From the NCBI GenBank assembly GCA_043228905.1, contig JBHGNT010000010.1, positions 8,432,001 through 8,496,000 of the forward strand: a stretch of DNA of 64,000 bases, read 5' to 3'. Origin of the DNA: Azolla caroliniana (taxonomy: Eukaryota > Polypodiophyta). This document shows positions 44,558 to 55,129 of the stretch, one piece after another (within the stretch, counting starts at the first letter, position 1; every line of letters starts with the position of its first letter). Position numbers and translations under genes: made by a program. A model generated the notes under the pieces. That model saw only the letters and a program-made list of their open reading frames with translations. It made no database searches and was not told the DNA's origin.

Positions 44558-45100
44558 AGGAAGCTGGATGCAAAATCGGAGAAGTGTATCCTCGTCGACT
44601 ACTCAGGTCCGAGTTAGCCGCGATGTTGAGTTTGATGAGACAGCATCGTGGTATGCCTTATTGGCTCCGACTTCCCACCCCGACCTAATATCGGAGGATG
44701 AGGCTAGTGAGCCTGAACCGGTCCAGCTAGAAGATGATGAATCTAGGACTCAAGAAGAGAGTCCGGAATTGTTTTGGTTGAGTGGGCTGAACGAGACACT
44801 GGGTCAATCCGACCAGTCAGAAGACGAACCAACGAGTAGTGAAGACGTGTCGTGCTCTACCCGCGCAAGGAACCGAGGAGACGGTTCATGCACAAAGAGA
44901 AGGGGAATAAGAAGATGCCGGATTATGAAACCGGTAATGATGAGTCGGATCAGAGCGGATCCAACTCCGGAAATGAAAATGATGGTCCTTCGGCACTGAA
45001 GACTGAACCGGCCAAGAAGGGCCTCAAATCGGGTAACGGTGGGTTACGCCAGTCAACCTGATAGAAGGAACCTGTTAAGCGGTACGGGTACAATGAGTAC
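44558..45100 (+). pseudogene. copia-5 integrase-RT linker, decayed
   Basis: Frameshifted linker reading RVSRDVEFDETASWYALLAP and a Ser/Glu/Asp-rich hinge with SDQSEDEPTSSEDVSCSTRA. Equivalent to 48136-48800 of copia-6. Confidence 0.75.
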
Positions 45101-45770
45101 ATGGCGCATCACTATGTGTACATGACCAAGGTGGCGGAAGTGCGTGAGCCGGAGAGCTATGCAAAAGCGGCAAGGGACGCAAATTGGCGTGCTGCTATGG
45201 AGGAAGAGATGCGGGCACTTGATGCCAACGATACATGGGCCTTGATTGACCCTCCCCGTCACTGTAAACCGATCGGATGCAAGTGGGTGTACAAGGTAAA
45301 GTACAACGCTCACGGTTTAGTTAACCGGTACAAGGCCCGGTTAGTGGCGAAGGTATACGCGCAGACCCATGGAATGGACTACGACGAGACCTTCGCTCCG
45401 ATAGCAAAGATGACGATGGTTCGGGTAGTGCTAGCGGTTGCTGCGGCAAGGGAGTGGCATCTTCACCAGATGGATGTGAAGAATGCATTTCTTCAAGGCG
45501 ATCTAGAAGAAGAGGTCTTTATGACCCAACCTCCTAGTTTTTAGTCGGAGATGAACAAGTCGGCTGTATGCCGGCTGAAGAAGTCACTTTATGGCCTGAA
45601 GCGAGCCCCTCGAGCTTGGAATGCGAATGTCACACACCGGTTGCGTAAGATGGGGTTTGCGGCCTCCAAATCTAACACTTCGTTGTTCATCCGACGAGGT
45701 TTGGATGGTCCAGTATGCATCTTGTTGTATGTTGATGATCTAGTCATCACCGGCCCCGGACTTGATACCA
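45101..45770 (+). pseudogene. copia-5 reverse transcriptase, N-terminal part, cut by copia-6
   Basis: Reads [40 protein letters not shown] and [20 protein letters not shown], then, after a stop at 45542, CRLKKSLYGLKRAPRAWNAN and the catalytic LLYVDDLVITGPGLD. At 45770 the sequence joins the copia-6 LTR. Beyond copia-6 it resumes with MLYKFGM (about 50729), so about 50 residues between are absent. Confidence 0.88.
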
Positions 45771-46164
45771 TGTAAAAAGTAACGTGCGGAAGCAAGTGTG
45801 AAGACCGAACAGGAGGAAGAAAACTCAGGTTCAATGGAGAGCTTGAGCTTACGCAGTATACGCGGGAGAGACAGAGAGAGTGACAGAGACTGAGAGAAAA
45901 CACACGAACTATATTCAACAAAAACAAAACAATCTCTATTCACCACACGCTAAACATATGTGTGTTCAATGAACACTTTTATACAAGTCCTAGAAGGACT
46001 GACCGAAGTACTGACAGTACTTCAATACTCATTAAGAGCTCCTACACTAACTCCCAAATATATTCCTCACGGAATATCTTTCCTAACGGCCTCCCGGTTT
46101 ACGCACCGATCCGGTCCTCGGCTTCTTCAGCCGATCCGGTCGATGTTGAGCTTGTCTTTCAACA
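45771..46164 (-). repeat. copia-6 3' LTR (394 bp)
   Basis: TGTAAAAAGTAACGTGCGGA... to GTCTTTCAACA; it matches 50257-50714. A 64-bp stretch present in the 5' LTR near 50590-50655 is missing here. Confidence 0.92.
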
Positions 46165-46905
46165 CTCCCCCTCAAGCTCAACTTGAGGCTCTTCGGGATG
46201 TTTGGGCTTACAACTCTGGTTCCTCCTGGCTTCACGCCTCGCTCGCGCTCCAAGGCCTGTTTCACTCCGCGCCCTTCGACCCTTCCGGTCGGCTTGTCTG
46301 CTCATGTGGCCCTTATCAGCTCTTCTGCTGTTGCGGTGTTGACGCTTCTCCTGCTGCCTTTTCTTCCGCTTGGGCCTCGGTTGATTTAGCGTATCTGAAT
46401 TAAACATCCGAACCGACTCGGCTACCTTCGATCGGTTTTTGCTCTCGTCCGAGTTGGCTGTCTCCAACTCGTCTTCGGTCTTCTCGCCCTCGGTGGCGTC
46501 ATCTTCCCCATGCGTGGTTGGCTTCGGCTCTCTCCTTCGGTTGCTCCCCTTCTGTCCGGTTCCGGACTTTTCCGCGGGTCCGCCCTCGGCTTCTTCAACC
46601 GATCCAAAGTCGAACTTGACAACCAACTCGGTGTCGCGGTCTCTGCTCCTTTCGTGCTGCCTTGCTTGGTCATTTGGGACTGTTCTCCCCCTCAAGTTTG
46701 GCACGTCGAGGTGACGCAATCCGAGCGCACCTGAGAATTGCCGCAACTTGTTCAGACCAAGAGGCTTGGTGAAGATGTCGGCAGTCTGCCGATCCGTCGG
46801 AACGTATTGAAGTTCGACTTCACCGGAAAGGACACGCTCACGGACGAAACGGTAGTGCACCTCAATGTGCTTGGTCCGTGCGTGGAAAATGGGGTTTTTC
46901 GCGAG
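46159..46905 (-). CDS. copia-6 RNase H end and charged C-terminal tail
   Basis: The minus strand from about 46900 reads the last RNase H block: YRFVRERVLSGEVELQYVPT, DRQTADIFTKPLGLNKLRQF and LRHLDVPNLRGRT. A roughly 170-residue tail follows, rich in Lys, Arg, Glu and Asp, with NLS-like PRPKRKKRQQEKRQHRNSRR. It ends PQVELEGEC, and its stop codon lies in the first bases of the 3' LTR. Most copia polyproteins stop soon after the TKPL motif, so this long tail is unusual. Confidence 0.78.
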   Translation of the reverse strand, partial: LAKNPIFHARTKHIEVHYRFVRERVLSGEVELQYVPTDRQTADIFTKPLGLNKLRQFSGALGLRHLDVPNLRGRTVPNDQARQHERSRDRDTELVVKFDFGSVEEAEGGPAEKSGTGQKGSNRRREPKPTTHGEDDATEGEKTEDELETANSDESKNRSKVAESVRMFNSDTLNQPRPKRKKRQQEKRQHRNSRRADKGHMSRQADRKGRRARSETGLGARARREARRNQSCKPKHPEEPQVELEGEC

Positions 46906-48030
46906 CTAGATGCTGCTGAGGTTGTCGCAGTAGATCGTCGTCAGATCTGACACCTCCTCTTGCAGGTCCCTAAGTAGCCGCTTCAACCATATTGCTTCGC
47001 ATGTCGCGACAACTGCTCCTCGGTACTCAACTTCGGTGCTCGACAGTGCAACTGTCGGCTGCTTCTTACTGCTCCACGCGATCGCGGCACTCCCGAGGGA
47101 GAACGCGTATCCGGACGTGGATCGGCGATCGGCGGCGTTGCCAACCCAATCAACATCGGTGTAGCCGACTAACTGCGCGGTTGCACCGGTCCGATATAGC
47201 AGTCCCTGGTCCTTAGTGCCGTTGACATACCGAAGTATGCGTTGCGCACACTGGAGGTGCTCCTCGGTAGGTCGCGCCATGAATTGACTGATCACTCCGA
47301 ACGGATATTTGAGGTCGGGTCGGGTGATGGTCAAGTATATGAGGCTTCCGACAATTTGTTGGAAACTCGTCGGGTCGCATACCTTTCCCGTATTGGGACG
47401 AAGCTTGACGGTTCTATCCAGAGGAGTCGAGACGGACTTACAGTCGGCCATTCCAAATTTGAAGAGCATACTCAGCATGTAATGACGTTGGCTGATCAAT
47501 ATGCCTTCGGGGGTACGGATCACTTCGATCCCGAGGAAGTAATGAAGGTCCCCCAGATCCTTCATGTCGAACGATGCCGCAAGCTGGATCTTCACGCGGT
47601 CGATTTCACCTAGGTCGGCGCCGGTGATGACTAAGTCATCAACATATAGTAAAATACTAACCGGTCCGAGTCGACCTTTCCGTATGAACAGGGAAGAGTC
47701 CGATTTTGACGTGACGAAGCCCATCCGACGCAGTTGTTGCGTGATCTTCGCGTTCTAGGCACGCGGGGCTTGCTTCAGTCCGTAAAGGGACTTCTTCAGT
47801 CAGCATACTGCCGAGGAGTTTGTTCCGGAGTGAAATCCGGGGGGTTGTACCATGTACACCTGTTCCTCAAGGTCACCTTGCAGGAATGCATTCTTTACAT
47901 CAATCTGATGTAAGTGCCACCCCTTCACCGCAGCTACTGCGAGAAAAACATGGGCAATCGTCATTTTCGCGACCGGCGCAAACGTCTCATCGTAGTCGAT
48001 GCCGTGTTTTTGCGCGTAGCCCTTTGCCAC
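46906..48030 (-). pseudogene. copia-6 reverse transcriptase and RNase H
   Basis: 48030-47800 reads [20 protein letters not shown], the MDVKNAFL-type block (here [18 protein letters not shown]) and [11 protein letters not shown]; after stops near 47797 and 47757 the ORF 47724-46906 gives MGFVTSKSDSSLFIRKGRLG, the catalytic ILLYVDDLVITGADL, FDMKDLGDLHYFLGIEVIRT, RNase H GYTDVDWVGNAADRRSTSGY (first Asp) and VALSSTEVEYRGAVVATCEA. Only a few stops separate the parts, so it is better preserved than copia-5. Confidence 0.88.
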
Positions 48031-48135
48031 TAGCCGAGCCTTGTACCGGTTGACCGAGCCATCGGTGTTGTACTTGACCTTCTACACCCACCTACACCCG
48101 ATTGGTTTTACCCCTCTTGGTGCGTCAACTAGGTC

Positions 48136-49140
48136 CTAGGTCTCGTTCTCCGCCAATGCGTGCATCTTTTCCTCCATCGCGGCACACCAATTCGCGTCTT
48201 TAGCCGCTTCTGCGTAGCTCTCCGGCTCACGCACTTCCGCTACACGGGTCATGTACGCATAATGATACGCCATGTACTCGTTGTATCCGAACCGCAAAAC
48301 AGGATTCTTCTGGCGGGTAGATCGGCATAATCTAACATTAGCTGATGTCGAGGCGTTCTCGGTCGATGCGGTCTTCACCTTTAAAGACTCGTCACTGGTT
48401 CCCTCGGAGTCGGACTCGCGTCGGTCTGACTTGTTCTTATCCGTGCCGGAATCTGACACCTTCTTCTTCCCTTTCTCTTTGCACGTAAGCCGTCTCGTCG
48501 GCTTCCTGCGCGGGGAATGCACGGCCGAGTCTCCACTACTCGTCGGCTCTTCATCGGACTGATCGTACCGACTCAATCGTCCAATCAGTCCACTTAAACG
48601 GAGTGAAATCGGACTCTCTTCGCGGGTCTCGATTTCGGGCTCATCGGGAGGCATCTCGGCCTCACTGACCTCATCGTCAGAACTCGGATTGGAGTCGGGG
48701 TTCGGAGTCGGGGGCTGGTACCAGGACGCGGACTTGTCAACCACAACGTCGCGGCTAACACGCGCTTGTTTGGTGCGAGGGTTATAGCACTTATAACCCT
48801 TCTGCTCGTCCGAGTAACAGACCAAGATGCATTTCTCGGCCTTTGCGTCCAACTTCCTCCTTTTCTCCTTCGGTACATGCACATACGCAATGCTACCGAA
48901 CACCCTCAAGTGTCGCAAGTTCGGCTTCGTTTCGAAATATAGCTCGTGCGCCGACACTTTGTCTCCGATCCGGTTCTGGATGTATACCGCGGTCCTTACC
49001 GCCTCAACCCAGTAGAACTTGGGCAAGCTCTTCTCCTCCAGCATTGCCCGTGTCGCTTCCACAACTGACCGATTCTTCCTCTCGGCCACGCCGTTCTGCT
49101 CCGAGGTGTATCTACAACTGAATTCGCGGCGAATTCCCAT
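48136..49140 (-). pseudogene. copia-6 integrase C-terminal part and linker
   Basis: Open for 334 codons: GIRREFSCRYTSEQNGVAER (catalytic Glu), KFYWVEAVRTAVYIQNRIGD, HLRVFGSIAYVHVPKEKRRK and VSRDVVVDKSASWYQP, then an acidic linker and GYNEYMAYHYAYMTRVAEVR. The first two catalytic Asp of integrase are missing: upstream, the protease joins late integrase sequence near 49215, indicating an internal deletion. Confidence 0.85.
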
Positions 49141-49214
49141 TTGTTGTAGGTAACCGTTGAATTGACCGGAAAAGTACTCTTTCCCACCATCCGACCGCAG
49201 GCACTTGATCTTTG

Positions 49215-49378
49215 AGGTCGTCTCCAGTTGCGACTACTCCAGGTTGTATCGGTTTTTCAAGGTACGAGAACCACTCCTTATGGCTCATCATGTGGTTTGA
49301 CGTGCCGGAGTCTACGTACCACACCTCGTCCGATCTCACGGTGGTCTGTTTCATTGAGTTTGCTTCGTGTCTCGTCAC
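49215..49378 (-). pseudogene. copia-6 protease fragment
   Basis: The minus strand reads VWYVDSGTSNHMMSHKEWFS (D-S-G active site), YLEKPIQPGVVATGDDL, then a frameshift into late integrase. Confidence 0.8.
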
Positions 49379-49379
49379 T

Positions 49380-50184
49380 AAGGCAGACCCTTCTCCGGCT
49401 CTCCCGGAGTCTTCGGCGTAGTGCGATCGCTGCCGATTTCCCTTGTCGGTATGTCCGAAGCCATTTCCGGAACCGGTTCTCTCCGAATCGGCGCGCTTCT
49501 TCTAGCACTCACTTTCCCTGTGGCCTTTCTTGCCACAGTACCAGCACTCCGCAATGGCCTTCCCTTGCTGGTTCTCATCGCTTCGACTCCCCCTGTTTTT
49601 GGAGGGTCCGGAGTTGCTATCGGCATCACTTCGGTGCCTTCTTCCTTGATCTCGTCGGCCGCCTCCATTGCGCGCTGACTCGCCTCGTCCTCCACATCCA
49701 CGGGGCCTATCTCCCTCCGTGTACAACATTCTCCTGTGGGTATGCGTCCTTGTAGATGCACCCGCGTGGTTCTCCTCTACCAGGAGCATTGACTGTAAGT
49801 CGAAAAAGGACGGCGTATTCTCCCGGGTACACACAGCCGTTCGGAACGCTCCGAACTTCGACGCCAATCCTCCGAGATAGATCTGGACCATCTCGCTCTC
49901 CTCGATGTTCACCTCTATGGAGGCGAGGGAGTCTTTGCATCCCGAACATAGCTCAATAGTTGTTCGCCCACACACGACGCGAAGCAGTATAATACCCTGC
50001 TCGCCGATTGCTCCCACGACGGGAAGTCTCTGTGTGTTGATTCGGGTGGTGCGTCATTAGCTCCTTCGACATAACTCCAGTAGCCGTGCCCGAGCAAGTA
50101 CTGGTGCATCTTGTAGGACCAAGACGCGTAGTTGGTTCTGTCGAGCTTCTCTGTTGGAAGTGAGCTCGCCATGCCTCTATCCAT
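49380..50184 (-). pseudogene. copia-6 gag with CCHC knuckle
   Basis: ATG 50184: MDRGMASSLPTEKLDRTNYA, PSWEQSASRVLYCFASCVGE, a deletion near 49935, then EESEMVQIYLGGLASKFGAF, NTPSFFDLQSMLLVEENHAG and the knuckle CWYCGKKGHRESEC (about 49505-49547). The deletion removes the central helical part of gag. Confidence 0.85.
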
Positions 50185-50256
50185 CGTTCTTCTTGTTCTT
50201 CTTCGTCAAGCTGTGTCGGCTGCAGAGACGTTCTCAACCCTCGCGCTCTGATACCA

Positions 50257-50714
50257 TGTAAAAAGTAACGTGCGGAAGCAAGTGTGAAGACCGAACAGGA
50301 GGAAGAAAACTCAGGTTCAATGGAGAGCTTGAGCTTACGCAGTATACGCGAGAGAGACAGAGAGAGTGAGAGAGAGAGAGAGAAAACACACGAACTATAT
50401 TCAACAGAAACAAAACAATGTCTATTCACCACACTCTATACATGTGTGTTCAATGAACACTTTTATACAAGTCCTAGAAGGACTGACCGAAGTATTGACA
50501 GTACTTCAATACTCATTAAGAGCTCCTACACTAACTCCCAAATATATTCCTCACGGAATATCTTTCCTAATGACCTCCCGGTTTACGCACCGATCCAGCC
50601 CAACGCACCGGTCTACGTACCGGTTTACGCATTCAGCCTAACCGATCGGTCCCAACCGATCCGGTCCTCGGCTTCTTCAGCCGATCCGGCCGATGTTGAG
50701 CTTGTCTCTCAACA
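50257..50714 (-). repeat. copia-6 5' LTR (458 bp)
   Basis: TGTAAAAAGTAACGTGCGGA... to TTGTCTCTCAACA. The Met primer-site complement (TCTGATACCA) lies just left of it at 50247-50256. GA microsatellite at 50357-50382. Confidence 0.92.
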
Positions 50715-50851
50715 GTGTTGAATATGCTATACAAGTTCGGCATGACGTAGTGCCGCCCTATTTCTAACCCGTGGAACGGAACCAGAAGCTCTGTCCCAAC
50801 TCCGGACTGGCCTGAGATGAGAAAAGGTTCCGGCAAATTGTCGGAAGCCTT
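50715..50851 (+). pseudogene. copia-5 RT C-terminal remnant after copia-6
   Basis: Reads MLYKFGM in the position where copia-6 has MLFKFGM, then a stop and frameshifts, leading to IVGSLMYLTI at 50840. Confidence 0.75.
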
Positions 50852-52138
50852 ATGTATTTGACCATCATCCGACCCGACATCAGCTATCCAGTCAGTGTTA
50901 TTAGGCAATTCATGCAGAAGCCGACCGTCGAGCATCTTCAGTGCGTGCACCGAATACTGCGGTATGTGAGCGGCACGAAGGACTGGGGACTGTTATACCG
51001 GCGAGGTATAACCGAAGAGCTAGTCGGTTACACTGATGCCGACTGGGCCGGCGATGCATTAGATCGCCGATCAACTTCCGGTTACATGTTTTCCCTAGGT
51101 ATCACGGCTGTTGCGTGGAGCAACAAAAAACAACCAACAGTGGCTCCGTCGAGCACTAAGGCTGAGTATCGGGGCGCTACCATCGCCACCTGTGAAGCCA
51201 TTTGGCTTCGGCGACTGTTGCAAGACTTGCGGATCGAGGTGCCGACCCCGATCCTGAATTACTGCGACAACATAAGCAACATGCAGCTCGCCAAGAACCC
51301 CATATTCCATGCTCGCACAAAGCACATCGAAGTGCACTACCACTTCATGCGTGAGCGTGTCTTGAGCGGTGAAGTCGAACTTCGGTATGTTCATACGGAT
51401 CGGCAAGTTGCCGACATCTTCACCAAACCGCTCGGATCAGACAAGTTGCAGCACTTCACCGAAATGCTTGGTGTTCAGCATCTCGACGTGCCACACTTGA
51501 GGGGGAGAACAGGCAAAGACATCGGAACGGGCAAAGGCAAAGAGACTGTCAATTGCGCCGGTGAGGGAAGAACCGACAAAGGGGGAGACAAGAAGAAGAA
51601 AGGAGCCGAGTCAACAAAGGTAGTTGACACATCCGAACAAGTCGGAACAAGCGACAATGGAGGCAGAGTCAAGAAGGACAGAATCGACCGGAAGAAGAAG
51701 GCCAAGACCCAGACATGGTCCGATGTGGTGAAGGGCCTGGAACCAGAAGAAGAATCGGGAGCGACCGATTCGGACAAGAGATGGAATGAATCGGAGACAA
51801 CCAATTTGGTTCTATAGAAGGATTCGGAAGAACCAGATCAATTCAAGGCCAAGAGAACGAGAGGGCAGCAAAAGTCAACGCCAATACAAAGGAATCGGTG
51901 GGACGACAAACACCGAAGTTAGAACAACGAGGGAGCTGATTTGGACCTGTTGAGCAGACAAGCAGACCGAGGAGGTCAAGATGTGCAGAAACAAAAGGGT
52001 CACGGCAAACGGGACCGGACCGGACGGGGAGCGCGAGCGAGGCGGAGTGACGCCAGAAGGAGCCAGGTGGAAGGACCAACTGCCATAGAGACTGACACTA
52101 TGATCCGACCTCAAATTGAGCTTGAGGGGGAGTGTTGA
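50852..52138 (+). CDS. copia-5 RNase H and charged C-terminal tail
   Basis: ORF 50852-51817 includes the connection MYLTIIRPDISYPVSVIRQF, RNase H motifs VGYTDADWAGDALDRRSTSG (first Asp), APSSTKAEYRGATIATCEAI and NYCDNISNMQLAKNPIFHAR, and VHTDRQVADIFTKPLGSDKL. A Lys/Glu/Asp-rich tail (KETVNCAGEGRTDKGGDKKK) then runs to a stop at 51815. 51818-52138 continues the tail in a shifted frame and ends PQIELEGEC with its TGA in the LTR. Catalytic residues of RNase H are intact. Confidence 0.85.
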
Positions 52139-52499
52139 GCGGCAAGCTCAACCGGATCCGGATCGGCTGAATAAGCTTGAGCCGGATCGGTGAGCCGGTG
52201 AGCTAGGGAGCCGGTTAGCTAGATCAAGCAGTAACCAAAAGCCAAGTAACATCTAGTCTACTAGGGAGTTAATATCTCGTAGTTAGTGTCAGACACCCGT
52301 GTGAGCATTGAAGTACACTGTACTTTTGTCAGTCTGTATGGACTTGTATAAAAGTGTTCATTGAACATATATGATGTACAAACTGAGTAGTATTTTTGGA
52401 ATTAAGTTTCTGTGTGCTCTCTCTCTGTCTCTCCCGCGTACTGTTAAGCTCTCCATTAAACCTGTTTTCTATTGCTTCCGCACGCTATTTGGTTTTACA
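52133..52499 (+). repeat. copia-5 3' LTR (367 bp)
   Basis: Starts TGTTGAGCGGCAAGCTCAAC after the purine tract TTGAGGGGGAG and ends TTTGGTTTTACA; followed by AAGTG. Confidence 0.93.
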
Positions 52500-53170
52500 A
52501 AGTGAAGCCAGAGGCATATAAACCTAAATTAGTGAGCATCGGTCCATTATATAAAAATCTTGAGCCGTCCTTTAATAATTTTAAGGCACTATGTGTGAAG
52601 AAATTCATGGAAATACATAGGATATTAGTTGTGGATGACCTTATACAACACCTGAATTCTAATCTAGAGTATGAGCTTAGAGAAATCTATAATCTCAACC
52701 TCATAGGATATTAGTTGTGGATGGCCTCATACAATACCTCAACTCTAATCTAGAGTATGAACTTAGCAAAATCTATAATCTCAACCTTTATTTGTCAGCA
52801 ACTTAGTGAACTTAGTGAGAGCTTATTGTTCAGAAACTCTAGGATAATAAGAAAGCATTTCAACATGTGTATTATTAGATCAATTTTATCCTCAAATTTT
52901 TATTTTATAGATGCATAAGCATTATTGCCATCTCCCAAGGTTTTTATACCATCACATCATACCAAATATGTGCATATATATTATTATCACAATCATGGGT
53001 GGTTTCAGGTTATCGACATTGTGTGAGACAAATAGAAATGAAAGTGAACGAAATATTAATGTAATTAAAGGGCCTGAGATAAAAAGTTGCATCCATTTGA
53101 AACTTACAGAGAAAGTGCATGTGGGTGTCGATGCGCTCCATTTCGACTCAAAGGTAATACATATTACAGA
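52500..53170 (+). pseudogene. DUF247-like host gene, 3' part, decayed
   Basis: In frame with 41780-41909 it reads EAYKPKLVSIGPLYKNLEPS, FNNFKALCVKKFMEIHRILV and DDLIQHLNSNLEYELREIYN, then a stop near 52712. The segment 52616-52704 is repeated at about 52705-52793. Farther on (about 53020-53150) a frame with NESERNINVIKG and KVHVGVDALHFDSK could be a later part of the same gene. The match to DUF247 rests mainly on the AYKPKLVSIGP signature. Confidence 0.5.
52616..52793. repeat. Tandem duplication of about 89 bp in the DUF247-like gene
   Basis: ATAGGATATTAGTTGTGGAT... to ATCTATAATCTCAACCT occurs twice with about ten differences. It brings the in-frame stop. Confidence 0.85.
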
Positions 53171-54480
53171 CACACATGAAAAGAGAGGGAAAAGAGGAGA
53201 AAGAGGGGGAAAAGAGAGATTCGAGTGTGGGGCAAAAGGGGGGAAATAGGGCAAAAAATACACTGAAAGAGGGGGAAAGAGAGAAAATCGTTTTTTTTAA
53301 CATTATTCTTTTTAAAAAATGCATAAATAGTCGGTTACAAAAATATGAACTGGCTAGATTCCGGTTTTTGGGAAATTCTAGCCGGAATCAGTCCCGACTC
53401 CCCCTACCTTGGCCGGCAAATGTCCCAACCCAATCGGAACGCTGACACTGTTCCTGGGACTTTGCCCAACATTGGTGGGGAAACGTGAAAAAGTAAGAGA
53501 GTTTAGGGGAGAGAGAGTGGAGAGGCAAGAGTAACTAAAATGTAAGAGAGAGGTAAGTAGAGTAATATGTGAAGAAAGAGGAGGGATTTAAAAAGAGAGA
53601 AGAGACTAGGGGCTAAGGTAAGGTAAAAGAAAGTGAGATATGGGTGAGGGTAATAAAGGTAGGGAGAAGGGAGGGGTATGAATGAAAATAAGAGAAAGTG
53701 AGAGAAGATTAAAAGGAAACATAAAGTAAATTTGGGAAGGGTAGGATTGGAAAAACAATTAGAGGGGGCGAGGAATACTAAAACAGAAATTAGAATTAAA
53801 TTGAAGGGGCCAAAAATAAAAAAGGCTAGAAAGTAAGAAAACTCAAGGAACTAATGGAGAGGGTTAGGGAGAAGAGAAAAGGGAGGGCTACGAATGAAAA
53901 TAAGAGAAAGTAAGAGAAGATAAAATGAAAAATAGAAAGGTGGAGAAAGAGTAAAAAGAAAATGGAGGGACTTCAAAAGAAGAGGCAAAGGATTTAGAGA
54001 AAGGACGAGGAGGGGTAAGGTAAAGTGAGACATGGGCGAGGGCAGCCAAATGAGAACATGGGCGAGGGTAGCACATTGGAAAAGGAATATGAAAATGAAA
54101 GGGTATATTGTAATAAGAAAAATGTAGAGGGGGGGGGGGGGGGGGGGGGGGGCAAGGGAAAAAGGAAAAAGGAAAAAAAAACTAACATAAGGAAGGAAGA
54201 GAGAAGGAAAAGGAAAGGGGGAACAACAAAAATTAAGTTAAAGGGGGTGAGAATAAAAAGGGCTAGAAATTAAAAAGTCAAGGAACCAATGGGGAGGGGT
54301 AGGGAAAGAAATATGAGAAAGTAGGCAAGGGGTATGGATAAAAATATGAGAAAGGAATAGAAGATAAATAGGAAAATCAGGGAGGGTAGGGTTGAAAAAT
54401 AGGAGAAGATGGGGTAGGGGTAGACTTAAAATTAGGTGAAATTGGTGGAGGGGTAGGTTATGATGCATTAACAAGAGGTG
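53171..54480. repeat. Purine-rich low-complexity region with a 24-base G run
   Basis: Long stretches of GA-rich plus strand with irregular repeats of (GGGGAGAGAGAGTGGAGAGG) and (AAAATAAGAGAAAGT) type. A run of 24 G lies at 54129-54152. No credible gene on either strand; ORFs here are Pro/Leu/Ser or Lys/Glu artefacts. Confidence 0.8.
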
Positions 54481-54833
54481 TGTGTGTACGTTATAACTAT
54501 CTTAACATCGTGATTTAAGATACAAAATGAAAAAGAAGTGAAGAAGGTACCGACTAACGAATGTAGTCTCGGTCTTTTACAAGAGAACAGAGATAAAAAG
54601 GGAAATGCATGGCTACTAAACGCAGTCTCATGCTTACACTAGTGATGTAGGAAAGTAAGATAGGGTATAGAGTGCTTGTGGTGCGAGAGGATGGGAAAAC
54701 CGATGATGCCGTTGCAAACGCCACATAACGCTTAGTGGGGGCACTTGACACGAACGAAAGCTTGACGAATGACTATACGACCTCGATGTGGGTGCCTATC
54801 CCCGTTATGTAGACCTCCATAGTAAATAAGTTC
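54481..54833. other. Intergenic stretch, nothing recognised
   Basis: Mixed composition. No domain, RNA gene or repeat recognised before direct repeat A. Confidence 0.6.
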
Positions 54834-55047
54834 CTCTTCATGTATTTTTGTTGACCTTACGTCCGGTACAAGGAGTATGGAATGGGGAAATCATTGGTGG
54901 GTTGTAGATAAGTCGAGAGGGAGACAAGACCACCAAGATCGATTTGAGCGCACCCGAATCATAGACAAAGCTTGGTGTAGGCGACGATGAGAAGATATAG
55001 AGGGAGGGGAGAGAGATGAGGGATCAAAATACCAAAAATAAAACTCA
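54834..55047. repeat. Direct repeat A, right copy
   Basis: Matches 39625-39838 from TCATGTATTTTTGTTGACCT to AAAAATAAAACTC; followed by ACGCTCTCCTAACTGATC, the interior of a degenerate tRNA-like block. Confidence 0.85.
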
Positions 55048-55129
55048 CGCTCTCCTAACTGATCTATCCTTGCAACTTGCGAGTGTGTATATTTCCACCT
55101 ATTTTGGGCTAATAAACAAAAATCTCGAA

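Larger units (their letters stand above)
45771..50714 (-). mobile_element. copia-6, minus-strand copia nested in copia-5
   Basis: LTRs at 50257-50714 (5') and 45771-46164 (3') enclose gag, protease, integrase, RT, RNase H and tail in minus orientation. It is the same family as copia-5. No clean 5-bp duplication is seen and the target lost RT sequence. The bases left of the 3' LTR (TGATACCA) look like primer-site sequence. Confidence 0.9.
41910..52499 (+). mobile_element. copia-5, plus-strand copia element with copia-6 nested in its RT
   Basis: 5' LTR 41910-42324, Met primer site, gag, CCHC knuckle, protease, integrase, RT (cut at 45770), then RNase H from 50850, charged tail and 3' LTR 52133-52499. 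Without the 4.9-kb copia-6 it would be about 5.6 kb. Several stops and frameshifts are present. Confidence 0.93.

Noticed and set aside
53851-54273. Pro/Leu-rich or Lys/Glu/Gly-rich small proteins in purine-rich DNA
   Set aside because: Low-complexity artefacts including translation of a G run.
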